NCBI GenBank assembly: GCA_037903475.1
Contig: JBAJFG010000368.1
Location: 124,001 to 188,000, forward strand
DNA from: Ancylostoma caninum
Lineage: Eukaryota > Nematoda > Chromadorea > Rhabditida > Ancylostomatidae
DNA length: 64,000 nucleotides
Direction: 5' to 3'
Below, piece by piece: positions 22,089 through 34,477 of the stretch (within the stretch, counting starts at the first letter, position 1; the number at the start of each line of letters is the position of its first letter). The position numbers were made by a program, and so were the translations under genes. The notes below the pieces were generated by a model. The model saw only the letters and a program-made list of their open reading frames with translations, did not search any database and was not told where the DNA came from.

Positions 22089-23190
22089 TCAGGTTGTTGC
22101 GAAATTAATTGCCGAAATAGACATCCCAGCTCAGAGTGCTGTAACTCTGTTCAAACTCAATTTTATTTATCAAAATAAAATCCTTTAAATTCTACACATC
22201 TCTGTCAACGATCCGGTAATTCATTTATACCTTTACAATAGAAACTGAGATCACAAGATTTTAAAAACTCTTGGAAGGCAATTTCAACATGCTCCAAATC
22301 AGAAAACTGCTGCTGACGCAGGTTTGCTTCGAGAGCCCGGAAAAAGTGATAATCGGTAGGGGAGAAGTCTGGAGAGTAAGGTGGGTGAGGGAGAACCTCG
22401 ATGCCTAACTGCGTCAATTTTTGCCGGGTGAGTTTTGAAGTGTGAGGCCTAGCGTTATCCTGGAGCAGGAGAGGCCCACCACTGTTTACCACTGCCGGCC
22501 ACATTTGTCGCAACTTTTCATACATCAGGTCACAACAGTAAGACTCTGATGTAACAGCCTGACCAGGTTGCAGAATGCTATAATGAATAACACCCTTACG
22601 ACACCACCAAACTGTCAACATAACCTTTCTAGGGTGAAGATCTGGTTTAGGGAAGCTTCGGGGATAGAGAACTTGTCTACCCATACATAACCACGTTTCT
22701 TATTATCAAATAGGAGCCATTTTTCATCTACAACTATTAAACGGTCAAGAAATGGCTCGTTTTTCTGGCGAACGAGGAGGTTAGAACAGATCTCGTAGCG
22801 GGTGGATTGCTGGTCATCGGTCAGATCATGGGGTGTCCACTTTCGCACTTTTCTCACCATGCTAATGAAGGCCAAATGTTTTGAAACTGTAGCATAGTGA
22901 ACCGCCAAGCCTGCCGCCAACGTACGAGGAGTAGTATCGGGTTTCGTTTCCACCGCCAGGGAAAAGCTAGCCAGATTATTGAAGAAGCATCTGAAAGAGC
23001 AGAACAAACCCTGCCAGGAGCTAGCACAAGTTGGCTTGAAGTTGTTGAATTGGGTAAGAAAAAAGTTTCTTTCAAGCATACAGTGAAACGGCAATTATTT
23101 TACTTAATAGTTTCTGAACCTTGATGCTGCAGAGTTTTTCATTGTTTTTCTCAGAAAAACTCTATAACGCCAAATTAATTTCATCTTATG
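22089..23190 (-). mobile_element. Mariner element (cecropia-like termini), degenerate
   Basis: The left terminus, tcaggttgttgcgaaattaa, resembles the mariner consensus TTAGGTTGGTGCAAA. The complement of the right end shares only gaaattaatt and nearby bases, so it is eroded. The element surrounds the transposase remains at 22205-23094 and abuts the foldback element on its left. Confidence 0.75.
22205..23094 (-). pseudogene. Mariner transposase, frameshifted
   Basis: Two - strand frames overlap at 22615-22684. The first holds the HTH-to-catalytic linker (RTLAAGLAVHYATVSKHLAF, RKWTPHDLTDDQ) and the first Asp (VVDEKWLLFD). The second holds KPDLHPRKVMLTVWW, the second Asp (LLLQDNARPH) and the third Asp (YSPDFSPTDYHFF). 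Asp2 and Asp3 are separated by 34 residues, the DD34D spacing of mariner. The frameshift falls between VWVDKFSIPEASL and KPDLHP, near 22650. The N terminus is not clearly readable. Catalytic residues survive but the frame is broken. Confidence 0.9.
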
Positions 23191-23366
23191 TAAAGTAAAT
23201 GAATCCAAGAGATGCGAACATTCACTTCATTCTCAAAGTACGACGTAAGCGCTTTTTTCTTGTACAATCCCATCGCCTATCAATTCTATCTTGGAACGGG
23301 AACGTGCCTGGTATAGGAGCCGAAAATCGCACCTCCCATTCACACGTCCACATAGGGCAGTCTCAC

Positions 23367-24058
23367 CTCCCAGAAATGTTCGTCGAAAACATGATCGCTT
23401 TGACGAGCCCATTCCTTCAATTCGTTGATGTATTCGGAGAAGTAACTCTTGCATCTGGAGTTATCAGCACGGTTTTCAGAACCGCCTGAATTAACGCATA
23501 ATATATTAGTCGTCTTCCACAAATTATCCTCTACTTACTGACCGTTTGTCAGAGCATTCGCAGCATTTGGTGGTAGTATAGTTTCGAAGCTTAACGGTTG
23601 CCCTTTCAGTAGCTTCACTTTTTCTTTTGGTATAGGACGTACTTGTTCCTCTTTGCCAGGAGCTGTCGTAGGTTTGAAAGTCGAAGAAATAGGTAACACT
23701 TAAGTGGCTATTTTCCAGACCAATAAGCACCGAACAAGGGAACAGTGAAACTGTCGCTGGCCTTCAGTACCGTTTTGAAGAGTGTTTTCTTGTAGGGAAG
23801 AGAGACACGTTGAGCGGAAGCCAGCACAGCACATCTGCACCAGACCCTCTACTTCAGACAGCATTTTGCATACCTGAAAAAAGTCTTCTGTCCGACCGAA
23901 GGACCTCCTTTTGCGACGGCCAGTTCTATGCACAGTCCGTCCACGAAACAAACATTAGAAAACCACAAGTTCTCGTAGAGTTCCATCACAGTTCAGCTAC
24001 CCAATAACAAAGGCAATCTTACTTCTTCTCGATTGGCTCTCTCAACTACCGACACCAT
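23367..24058 (-). pseudogene. Uncharacterised cysteine-containing multi-exon gene or relic
   Basis: Splice-bounded exons in order: end of an exon at 24023 (MVSVVERANREE), 23731-23873 (VCKMLSEVEGLVQMCCAGFR...), 23543-23662 (ends ...NYTTTKCCECSDK), 23367-23485 (CKSYFSEYINELKEWA then VFDEHFWE). The first three join in phase. The last is out of phase with its upstream neighbour unless a small exon is missing. The last two exons have a diverged copy at 26190-26405. No signal peptide, known domain or stop codon is seen. The cysteines suggest a secreted product, but this is inference. Confidence 0.4.
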
Positions 24059-24182
24059 CGTGTTCAGCGCGTCGAGTTATGTACGAAAAGATGGTGGTTT
24101 TTGATCTTTACCTCGGTTCACAGGTGTTTCGGTCCCTTCCAGTCATGTTCAGACATGTTAAGTTCCTTTAATGACAGAATGA

Positions 24183-24458
24183 ATGAGCGATACTGGTGTG
24201 CTATTACAAGATCTTATCAAAGGAAAGAGACGGGTAGGATGCCGTCAGAAAGAAGAGGAGCCAGACGGAAGGGGAGTGGCGCGGATGATAGCTGCTCTGA
24301 CAAGGAGGCGAGAGGCTGGCTGGAAAGCTGCATATACCGACGACAACTTCGAGAGTGTTTTCGCTGCGGACGAGATGCTGCGGTGGTTCGAGCGGCGCAT
24401 CTCTCCCACTGCAAGAATAGAGCACACATCGCACTCCACCTTCGTGCGCAATTACTAA
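24183..24458 (+). other. GC-rich open frame of 91 codons, unassigned
   Basis: The frame encodes a charged helical-looking sequence (KEEEPDGRGVARMIAALTRR, TDDNFESVFAADEMLRWFER). It sits in an unusually GC-rich patch (24200-24660) that keeps frames open on both strands, including 163 codons on the - strand. There is no splice partner or known domain, so it may be chance or an exon of an unseen gene. Confidence 0.2.
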
Positions 24459-24659
24459 CTTCTTGACGCCGGCGCCGCCGACGTCACCCCAAGAAGACGC
24501 TGACCTCGGACCACCCCCATCCTGCATGGTCGACGCTAGCGACGTCGTCGTAGGCGTCGGGAACTCTGCGCCCAGCCATAGCGGTGAGTCAGCGCTCACT
24601 AATGAGAAAGACGAGGTGTCCATACGCGCGAGAGTGGTGTGGTTCACCGGGGCTTTGTA

Positions 24660-24929
24660 GTGAAGATGATATCGCTGGGCGGTGCACTCCTGCAAGGGCG
24701 CCGGCGTTCAGTAGTGGCGATAATCTCGCTAGACGAGTCCACACCTGCGAGAGTGGTGCGCCAGCGCTTTGTTATGGGAAAGATTTCGCTGAACTAGTCC
24801 ACACTCGCGAGCGACCTATGAGAGTGGTGCTCTGGCACTCAATAGAGGAGAACGGATACACCAATGCGAGGCCAGCGAAGCGAGCCCAAAAGAAGCTTCA
24901 GAGTCTGGCGTTAGCAGGAAGATCGGGTT
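24660..24929 (-). repeat. Degenerate 59-bp satellite monomers with hairpin head, inverted
   Basis: About three decayed monomers (gcgagagtggtgcgccagcg...ctagtccacac, ~57 bp) are followed at 24862-24929 by gccagcgaagcgagcccaaa, agaagcttcaga and tctggcgttagcagga. This is the reverse complement of the module at 7126-7200, so head and satellite keep the same relative order as at 7.1-7.7 kb. Confidence 0.6.
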
Positions 24930-27900
24930 GATTTGATGAAATCGTCAAATCATTGTGAATCAATTCAGTAATGTCATCTTCTGCATCACCTCCTTTGCTC
25001 ATCACAAGGAATGCCTCTGAATCATTTCAGACAGTGTCTCGCGTGACATTCCGACATAGTCTTTTTTCACTGCTTCATTACATGAAATGTGAGTACTCAG
25101 GAATGTGTGCAATGAAATGTAACAAAAATATGCTTGTGTCCATGATTATTGGCTAGCCCTTGACCCATAGAACGGTTTTTGAAGATCCTGAGGTTCTGAT
25201 CGTGAATATTTCACCCTGTTTTTACGAAGCGGAACGTCAGATGAAAGAGATGTGGCGCTGGTAGGATGGACTGTGGGAAACCTATAAATGCGGAGCCGAG
25301 GATCTCGTCTCACATGAAGTCACCTTCCTTGAAGTGGTTATATTCAAGAAACTGCTCGGCCACTACGTAAACGCTATGTTAGCGGGGCAGCGGTGGATCG
25401 ATAGGGTTGATAGCCTCACTATGCCGCAGATGAAATCTCTAACGTTATTGATTATTCAAGCCTTCAGTACCTTTCCCATGGTCCTTTCTTAATTTACATT
25501 CCTTGCAAAGGGTTGCATTGTGACTTTACCACTATGTATATGATAAATAGACGAATAAATGAATAAATAATAAAATGAATAAATAAGTGTGATACAGTTG
25601 AAGCTTCGTTGTTGATGCTGTTGACTCCAAAATGTGGTCATGCAGTAATTTCGTACTACACCTGCTATAGTTCTATCAACACCGCCTCAGCGATCTCTTC
25701 GTTATGCAGCCCTAGTTTGTAGCATGTGTGAAAATCCTTCACTGAGTTGAATCGCACAACATATCGGCGCCTTGCATGAAATGCAAATTTAACCGTAGTT
25801 AGATAGAATTCGTAGCAGTACTCTTCATGTGTGTTCATCTTGCTTCAAATGGCAATACAACCAATTATTGTGAGTGGTGTGACAAGGCAGCAACACGATT
25901 TTTCCTAATGCCTGCCAGCATCATTCCATCGGTCCTGAGTTCAAAGGACTCTGTCTATAAGTTTGTCTAGCAACTAACGTTTTTCCTCCTTCGTGAGCTT
26001 CGTTCCCCCTACTTACCATGGGTTTCTACTGAGGTGATGTAAAAGTTTTGTCGTTTTCTTTTTCTCGTCGACTTTTTTACGACTTCACCAAACAATAACC
26101 TTGACAAGCGGTAAAATTTCTAGGATTAGCAGAGACCACTAAAACTGTAACCAGGAATAGAATCACTATCAGTCCAATTGTTCAAGGGCATACCTGCCAG
26201 AAATGTTCGTCGAAAACCAGGCCGTTTTCAGCTGCCCATTTCTTGACCGTATTAGTGTATTCGGAAAGGTAACTTTCACAGAAGGAGCTGTCAACATGAT
26301 CTTGCGAACACCCTTAATTAGCAGCTACACAATTCGCCTATTAAAAATTTATAACTGAAAACACACTGCTTGTCAGGACATCCGCAACATTTCGTGGTAG
26401 TAAACCTTCAGCGCTCTAAATGGTTGCTCGAACCGACATTTTTCCTTAAAATATACAACAGTTTTCGAACTATCAAGCATAATGTTAAGAAGAAATCAAA
26501 TGTGCTAAAATTTCATGTTTGCTTATGTTGTTCATACGGTATAACTATCAGCACTAGCTTCTTTATTGGCTCAATACACAGCATTCGTTTCCGCCTAAAA
26601 TCTGCCAAAATTTAAGGATTTGAAAGAAAATTCAGAATTTGCTCTTTTAAAACTAGCCTATACGCCAAAACTCCACTAAAATCTAGTGGAATTGTGAAGA
26701 TAACATGAGCCAGATTAGTCGGATAAAGGCAGGATTCAGATGACATTTAGGAACGTCAATGGGTCAACATTGATCACTTGAAGTCACATGGCAACACGTT
26801 TGGACTTCAGGATTCAGCTGGAGATTTGGTATCATTCTTATGTTGGTCACTTTCGGCCCTTTTGGACCTTCAACGTGGGGTTATTCAGCATGACCAGATG
26901 TTAAACTGAGCCATTTGAGGAGCTAGATTGCCGAATTTTTGAAACACTGTGAAACGCAGGATTGGCATCACCTAAATATTGAAGAAACACTGTCATTTTT
27001 GCGCTTCCATTACTTCCACGTCCGACATTGTGCGACGAAGTGAAACTCGGTTCTTGTGCTTCCCAGTATAAACGCTGTTGCAAACTCGCGCGCTTTATGC
27101 GGAGATTATTTGTTGAGCTTCATTAAGCCGGAACAAGATTTTAGTATTCATCTGGATTACGCGTTTCTGCAAGTCGAGAAAGTTCTCTCATATGAAGAAT
27201 GATAGAGCATTGATTTTAATTTCGCGGGCGTTGAGAGTTCGACTGCGTTTCACCATCATTTCATCATACTAGTGGACCTGTAGGCCACTTTGCGTGGAGA
27301 AACCCTCGCGTGGCTGAATGCCAGAGGTGACAGCTACAGACTTCCCACAAAATTTGATCTTGCACTGAAAACAGAGGTGGAAGTTCTCGGAGAAAATTGG
27401 CACGAAGGCGGGTTCCAGAAAGTTGGGCCTTCACTCCATGTCGGTAGAAGGTGTGGATAAAGCCTCACTGAGTTTCCGTCTGAGTCGTCCACGTCGTCAC
27501 GTCACGACCGTCCCGGAACCTCTGAGAATTGAGGACTTGAAAGCTCTCATTCCATAATAGCAGCATCTCATGAGGTGGTTTTCTTCCCATCATCCAAAAC
27601 CTCTGTGATTGTGCTCTTGAATGATATCACACAGAAGAGAAGAAACCCGAGTGCGATGGAATGGTAGATCATATCGAGGCAAGGTGTCGCGATCTAGTGC
27701 TACTCTTTTCTGTCATCGCTATGTTCGCCAGGTGGCGGCGCGCATGGTGTTCAAGCTCCTCTAAACTAGGCTCCTCCCCCTTCGCTGCAGGCGCATAAAT
27801 GGCCGACGCGCCAGTCCTTTAAGTTGTTTCGTCGTCAGTCCTTCGCGGGGAGCGGTTGCCGACAGTCAACGGATGATGGTTTGATGACGGTCACAGTGTC

Positions 27901-28186
27901 AACCCCAACAGTGCACAGGCCACGGGAAACAGGGAACGAGCAACTCCACGTCTGAGGTAACTCGACGTCAGTAAGGTCTTCTCGGAGGCGTTGAGCACCT
28001 GCTCACACTGCCAGCTTGTCCAAGCGGTCGAGGAGTTTGTGCTTGCTGAGTCCCCTAGTCACTCGATTGGTTGGATCCTCCCCTTAGAGTTTATGTTGTA
28101 TAATTGCGTCGTATTATGCGGGCCATGAATTTGAGCAGTTTTATGTGTTCGTGTTGTGTAGCAAGAACTACAGACGGGTGCCGCAT
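24930..28186. other. Region without recognised gene
   Basis: Apart from the exon-copy block at 26190-26405 I see only short frames without motifs. At 27700-28050 the DNA becomes GC-richer, with a TATA-like cataaatgg, but no coding exon follows. Confidence 0.5.
26190..26405 (-). pseudogene. Diverged copy of the 23.4-23.6 kb exons
   Basis: The reverse strand encodes TTTKCCGCPDK and, after a short intron-like gap, CSQDHVDSSFCESYLSEY...VFDEHFWQ followed by gtatgc. It parallels TTTKCCECSDK and the exon CKSYFSEY...VFDEHFWE. The intervening stretch is only about 75 bp. The rest of the gene was not found here. Confidence 0.5.
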
Positions 28187-28495
28187 GGTAGCGGTTGTAT
28201 AGTCAGTACAGGGGACGTCAGTGGCGTTGGCCCATCTGCGGCCTCGGGAAGGACGTCGCGCAACTGCGCCGCATGTGCCGTAGTCGATGTTTTCTGTTGC
28301 TGTTATGCTTTTTCTAGCAGCTTTTCTACCCGATTTCGAAAATTTTTGACCAAATCGGGAGGAAAAAAAGCTCAGAAATAGCATTCCGGCGGCAAACGAC
28401 ACTGATGCCAGCGCGCGCGGTGCGGTTGCGCGGCGTCCTCGAGGCCGCAGGTGGGCCACCGCCATTGCCGTCCACTGTACATTTACTATCATGCA
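28187..28495. mobile_element. Foldback element with ~145-bp arms
   Basis: Sequence from 28196 (gtacaggggacgtcagtggc, gttggcccatctgcggcctc) returns as the reverse complement ending near 28492 (gaggccgcaggtgggccacc, gccattgccgtccactgtac). The arms meet around 28347. Mirrored frames of up to 150 codons follow from the palindrome. Confidence 0.75.
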
Positions 28496-29585
28496 CATGT
28501 GTTGGCGCCAGCAGGAGATGGTGGCAGCTCTCCTGCATATCATATGTGTCGTACTGTTATGGTCACATGAGTCAGTGTCAGTACATCAGCGTGTATCGAT
28601 ATGGTTGGTAGCTTAGGGGCCTCCATTGTATTTGTGCTTCGCACTGCGTGGCAGGCAGATTCATGCATTCTATCGACGTAAGCCAATCGTGTTACCAACC
28701 CTGGCGGATTGCATTTCGCTCAAGTCAGCCGTCGTTCCTCGCCCGTCATTTACACCGATGCACTGTGGTTTACTGGGCTACGTATTGGTTGAAGCGAGGA
28801 ATCACGACACAAGGTGATGAACTAAGTCGTCAATGAAGAATAGATTTACAACCTTCCACTCAGTTAAAGAAATTCAGGTACTGTTTTTGGGTTCGCTGCT
28901 GTGTTGTGAAAGCGTAATGAACAGCGTTACGATCGATGGTGAAATCGCTGAGACGTTCTTCGCAGTCTTAGAGAGCAGTATATCTCAAGAAATGAGCTCA
29001 ATTGATGGCGAGAGCAATCGTCCATCTCAAGCAGACCTCTCAACAGTCGTAGAGAATTGATTTGACGAAATCTTAATACAACCTGAAAAAAACTACGATC
29101 AACGGTCAAGCACGGCCAGCCTTTTTCTGAATTGCAAGCCCGCAGCTGGCTTCGCCGAATTGATGGCCGCTTGCATGAAACAGGGGAAATTCAGCAACGT
29201 CCAATTTCTAGAAGTCCACTACCACGGAACTGCAGGGGGCCCGCCCAGTGCCGCATAAAAAAAGCACAGAGCAAGAAGAAAAATCAATCACAAGCGAAAT
29301 GATGGCTGGAAAATTGGGAACGGTGTTGGGGTGGAACGAGACTAAAAATGATTTATCAAATCAACCGACATTAGTAATTTTTGTGAACAGTTAGACCATA
29401 TGAAGATAGGAACGTTAACTAGCTATCAAGTTAGCCGGAACCGTGGCTGGCTTCATGTACTACGTAAGAAAGGTGCTAGAAGACCTCATGTAGTACTATT
29501 TAATGGAGGAAAGGGAGGGAAAAATTCAGTAGAGGGAGGAGAGAGATATAAAAGCAATGCAATAAGAATGTATAATATAAATGCA

Positions 29586-30112
29586 ATGCAATAAGAATGT
29601 ATAATAAGAATACAAGAGAAACCAACTGGGGAAAAAGAAGGCCGCGCTAGGCGCAAGGCCCAAAGCAAGAGTGAGCCGCTTATATGCCGAGCGATAACCG
29701 ATAAGGTGGCTGTGGTCAAATTCAGATCACAGCCACCTTCGGCGCAATCATGGGTGCGGTGCACAGGGCTTTTTTCGAACCGCAGCGATCGCGTAACGAT
29801 ATACATATACTGGATCTATTGCTGCCGCCCTTATGAACACCATGATAATGCTATAAGAATGTATAATAGGAATAAGAACACAAGAAAAACCAGTTGAAGA
29901 AAAAGAGAGTCGCGCTAGGCGCAAAGCTCGTAGAACATTGAGCCGCTTACAGGCCGAACTCATCGATAACCGATAAGATGAGTGTGGTCAAATTCAGGTC
30001 ACAGCCACCGTCAGCGCGGTCATGGGTACTGTGCACCTGGGTTCCTTCGAACTCTAGCGGTCGCGTCGCGACATATACTGAATCTATTGCTGCTGCACTT
30101 GTGGACACTTAC
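29586..30112. repeat. Tandem dimer of a 262-bp unit
   Basis: Copy 1 (29586-29847) and copy 2 (29848 onward) share ataagaatgtataata, gcgctaggcgca, gataaccgataag, a hairpin and ctattgctgc. A fragment of a third unit lies at 29550-29585. In copy 1 the hairpin is perfect (aaggtggctgtg / cacagccacctt, about 29703-29740); in copy 2 its left arm has decayed. Confidence 0.8.
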
Positions 30113-30600
30113 CATGATCATGTATCACTCAAAAATCAGAGGGTTAGCCTCCGCTCAAAACACGCGAGTGCCTGAGAATGAGCATGTTCTATGATGTGGT
30201 GTGGGAAGCGCTTGTGGAATCATTGTTGACACCATGATACGGCATGACAACTTTTGAACTGGCACTCGGGAAGGACTAACACGAAAATGAAACCACTAAA
30301 CTTACCCTGCCCATGCATCAAAGAAGATTGACTCCGAGCAAAGTATACTCCGATACGAGAGGTGCAAAATTTACTAGAATTAGAAATCATTTTTATTACT
30401 TATTTTCTCATTCATTCAGTGCGCTAGTAAGCACTTCCAAATACCATTTGAATCACGTGATGCAGTCTGGCGAACAGTAAGGGACAGTCTGAACGGGAGA
30501 GCCCGCAAAGTGAAGCTCACAGCTAGTTCCAATCCTTACACATCTTCGGGGAGCTCTTCGGCAGTGAGTGTCGACCCTTTCGAAATTTCCCGTTAAATTA

Positions 30601-31497
30601 TTAGGGTGGTAAGAAAGTCTAGAGCCGTTTTAGACTTTTTTGTGCTTTATTTTATTACTCAGCACACATTTGCTCATCAATATAATAGCCATAGTTACTC
30701 ACTGCCGTGTCCCACCTAATGGGCAGGTCAGCGGTCCCCTTTTCCCAGGAATGGGAAGACTGGGAGCCAAAGAAATCGCTGACCTCCCCTCCAACATGGT
30801 CAACTTTGGCGGATTTTTTCTTGACCTGAAATGCCTTGATAAAGCAAAATAACTGGTAGTCGGAAGGGGCAACGTCAGGAGAATAGGGTGAGTAAGAAAC
30901 TGTAACTAATAATAACCCAGCCCAGCTCCGCCAATTTTTCACCGGTCTCTAGCTATTTGGGGCCTACCCTCATCATGGCGTAGGTGTACAAGAAACTCGT
31001 TTCGACCGTTTTTCTCAAACAGCATCCGCGGCTCTCTGGAACTGATTGGCGTATCTGTTACCGGTGATTGTGTGTGTGTGTTTGCGGGAGCCGCTCATAA
31101 TACAATATTTCTAGCGAATTCCAGAAGTAGCAAAGGAGACAGATGTTTGGGTGGGGGTGCGATTTGACCGATCTTCTCCTCGACGGAACCACGTCGCACG
31201 GTGCGTTTTAAAATCGTAGAGGACCCCACTCTCATCTCCACTAATTAGGTATTCCAGAAACTCCTTTTGATGTGGACAGAGCAGGAAAAACTGATTTTGG
31301 CTAGGGGGACCTCTCGTGGAACTGACGTCGTAATTGAAGTTGAGGAAGGCAAATTGGCTATATATGCCTATTATGGAGAAGCCCCAAGTTTGTCTACAAA
31401 AAGCACGTGGTAGGTCATGGATACCGATCAATAAGCAAAAGTTCTGGAACTTTGTTTGTAAAAATCGGCTCAAGACTTTCTTACCATACCACCCTAA
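30601..31497 (-). mobile_element. Degenerate mariner with both termini
   Basis: The left end TTAGGGTGGTAAGAAAGTCT and the complement of the right end, ttagggtggtatggtaagaa, are inverted repeats differing by a 4-base insertion, each flanked by TA. The reverse strand carries transposase remains: LISGDESGVLYDF (first Asp), an HDEGRPQIAR version of the QDNARPH motif with a nearby stop, and YSPDVAPSDYQLF (third Asp). At 897 bp it is shorter than the usual ~1.3 kb, so it is internally deleted and inactive. Confidence 0.85.
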
Positions 31498-31703
31498 TAC
31501 ATTCGTGATGAGATGTGGAATACAAGATGCAGTTTCTGCTGATTTCAAATTCGTGGTCCAAATTCAAACCGTTATTTTTGTGCACACGTACTGCCAGTCC
31601 TGCTCATCCCTGGAAGCCGATAAAAAGTCTTACTAACCTACTCAAATGGGACCTACCCAAATGTGTTTTGTCTCTGAGTGTCAGCTCTGCAGCATCAATA
31701 GGA

Positions 31704-31842
31704 AAGATTCAGTACAGGAATTACGGAAGTGATGCTTTGTCGATAAAAATGGCCTTTTTTACTTGGTTCAAGGGAAAAGATTCAGCACGAGAATAGCGGA
31801 GATGAGGTTTCGTCGATAAAAATGGACTTTTTCACATGTTCT
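31704..31842. repeat. Tandem duplication of ~76 bp
   Basis: The phrases aaagattcag-acg-gaat, cggagatga/cggaagtga and gtcgataaaaatgg-ctttttt occur twice in succession, with several substitutions between copies. Confidence 0.6.
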
Positions 31843-32932
31843 TATCAACGGAGATGAACCGCGGTGGAGGCAGCTGCAGGAAAACTAGCTATGTAGCCTG
31901 GAAGCGCCAACATTCCCCTATTTGAAACTGGAAAAAAATCGGCAACTTACTTGGCTAGATCTCCTGCTACCCATGTCCATCTACACCATGCTTCCGAGGG
32001 AGCCAAAATTTTAGGTGGACATTTTTGCACATCCGTACAGCCACTCCTACTCATTCTTGCAACCCGACAAAAAGTCATTTCGTGTAATACGTTCGATAAT
32101 CTCGAGACCACTACAAGCGCAAGCTATTTCACGTCGTGCAAAAATTTTAGCCTCGAAGGGAATCGAGCCCTCGACTATGTAAGTGACTTATATCAACATT
32201 TTTCATGGCAAATTTGAAGCAAATCGCTCGAGTGAGTGTGACCTCACGCTTTCAGAGCGATATTCTCCAACCACGTACATTACAACTTTTTGCAAAAATT
32301 CTGAATAGAGAGGGGATTGAACCCTTGACGGTGTACGCGGTGGCTACTCCTACTTCTCATTTTCCATTTCATCTGAAAATTTGTGTGCGAATGGACGGGG
32401 GGTTGTATTTTTGGCAGGTAAAAGAGGGGGGTTAGGTGGTCGTACAGGCATCGACTTTTTATCATCATCACGCTTGACCCTGGGCTGCAAATTGTGCTTG
32501 GTAGCTGCTTTAGTGTCTTCAAACTATTGAGTGCTTTAGGAAAGAACAAGAGCATAGATTGTGTACTGTCGATAAAGCTGCCTTACTCCAATTCAAGACC
32601 ATGTGAGAACTATGAGTATGTAAGTTAGCGACTTTGAATGCGGCCTCATACCCGAACTCAGGACATGCCTATGATTCTACGCTGCTACGACTACCTACTA
32701 CATATATATTCAGGAACCTACCCGCCGGCCCCCGACCACCAGGAACAAGGGAGAGGAAAGAAGCAAAAGAAAGGAAAGGTTAGTTTCTTCTCCGACATTT
32801 TCGTTCAGTACGGCATTCCTTCACTACTGAGGAGGTCCCAGAAAGGCCACATTCTTTGTCTTGTTTCCGTACAGTGTTAGGGAATGAGACGGGAACAGGA
32901 TAACTGATTTTTTCTGTTTATTATTATTATAA

Positions 32933-33000
32933 CTAGCGCCCCTACGGGACGCTAGAAAGTGTGGATGTGGCAGCCACTTGAGGTTCGTGTCAAAACTACT
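32933..33000. repeat. Dispersed short repeat with hairpin head (copy 2)
   Basis: This is the second copy of the module at 3133-3200: ctagcgcccc-tac-gggacgctag, then the shared gcagccacttg stretch. It differs by a few substitutions. Confidence 0.55.
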
Positions 33001-34477
33001 GGGTGCAAGAATAAGTTCGCGTACCTTTCCTGAAGCTGAGCTTTCTACCTCCTTTCCACTCAGGAAAAAAACATTCACTTGATACAAAATAGCATTTTTA
33101 CACCTTCTTCTTAATGAATTTATCACGAAATAAAAGTGGCCAAATCTGTTGAGAAATCTGCGCCTCATGCGTGCTAGGATGCAAGGTCAGAAGGAACCAT
33201 TCAGTAATGGTTTCCCGTATTCAGCAACTTAGTCACTGATTACTCTGGAGCTTCTACCAGAAAGAATTTCTTTTACTGCTCGGTTGCATCAACTGTTCCA
33301 CAGCTATTAACGTTATTAGACAGTGCGCAGTGCTCCAATCCTCCTATATAAGTATAAAAGCCCAGAAATTTTGAACAGATTACGAACTAATGTTAGGCGC
33401 ACATCCGCTACTTTCCTTCAACACGCCGACGGAACTTTCTTCAACGTGTGCAGTAGATTGGTACAGTCTTCTGTACTCGGTTGCACATATTGCGAACTTC
33501 TCAAAACTCTTCGCTTCCTCAAGCCAATCAAGAAAGCATCAACATTTAACCGGAAATCAAAAACAACAGAAAAACGGAAATCCCGCACATCTCGAACGTA
33601 GCCATGTTTCACATTCCATCCCAGGCTCGCCCTTCATTGCATTAATTCCGCAAATTTTACTTCTGTTGTTCAGCAACACCACCATCCATATCCGAAATCC
33701 ACAGTCTAACCATATCCTCCGTCCTGTCGGTGCAGTAGTTGAACACCGAAATCCGACTCCAGTAAATTGTTCATCCACGCCCTTTTTTTAATCCAACATA
33801 TGTTGTGAAAAACGCCTTAATCATCGAGGCCGTTCAACTTTTATGAAAACCACAGTTGTTGCGTCTCCTGAGTAGACCTGATGGTCTTGTTCTCTTCAAA
33901 GGCCAATATTTTATCACCTTACGTCGTAAGTTTACCATTTGATCAATCCAAACCCTAATGTAAGTGCAGTCGCAATACAGAAAGCAATCAATACTATATA
34001 ATTTTCCTCCTCAGAAGAAAATGTTCGCTCCAACTCGCTTCAACTTAGTCACTGTGTCTTCAAACTTCACCTGAAGCATCCAAATCATTTAGGCAAAGTC
34101 TTCAAACCCTAGGATCACCCCTCCTGCCAATAATCAAAAATTCAGTGATGGTATGAGGAGTTCACCACAGTCAAGTCAAAATAAGTACTTCAAATGACAG
34201 TGTCACTGGCCAGCTTGACATTCGACTACTAATCAAGTTGCAAATGCCATCTAACCCCTCCGAGAGAATCTTTTCTAAGCAACTGGACGCGATGCATGAG
34301 AACATCTTAACCTCGCATTGGGAGTGAACCTCTGCACTGAGCGACGTATATCTTTACTCACATTACCTTAAGAACCCCTCATGGATGTTCGTAACCAGTG
34401 GGATTATTGTACTTGGATTATGGATCATTATTAAATAAGTTCATAGACTTGTGTTACTATTTCTCTTCACTATTTCT
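33000..34477. other. Region without recognised gene
   Basis: A + frame of 133 codons at 33390-33791 has low-complexity composition and no domain or splice context. Nothing else is supported. Confidence 0.45.

Noticed and set aside
24204..24695. 163-codon - frame
   Set aside because: The GC-rich patch keeps several frames open; low-complexity Gly/Ser/Pro composition and no splice support.
28091..28543. 150-codon - frame with an overlapping 78-codon + frame
   Set aside because: The region is a palindrome, so both strands read similar peptides; it is a foldback element.
32714..32778. Exon-like segment between tattcag and gttagt encoding a Lys/Arg-rich peptide
   Set aside because: Splice-like borders alone, no partner exon or homology; too short to support.
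33390..33791. 133-codon + frame, possible gene
   Set aside because: Ser/Asn/His-rich with no conserved pattern, splice context or signal peptide.
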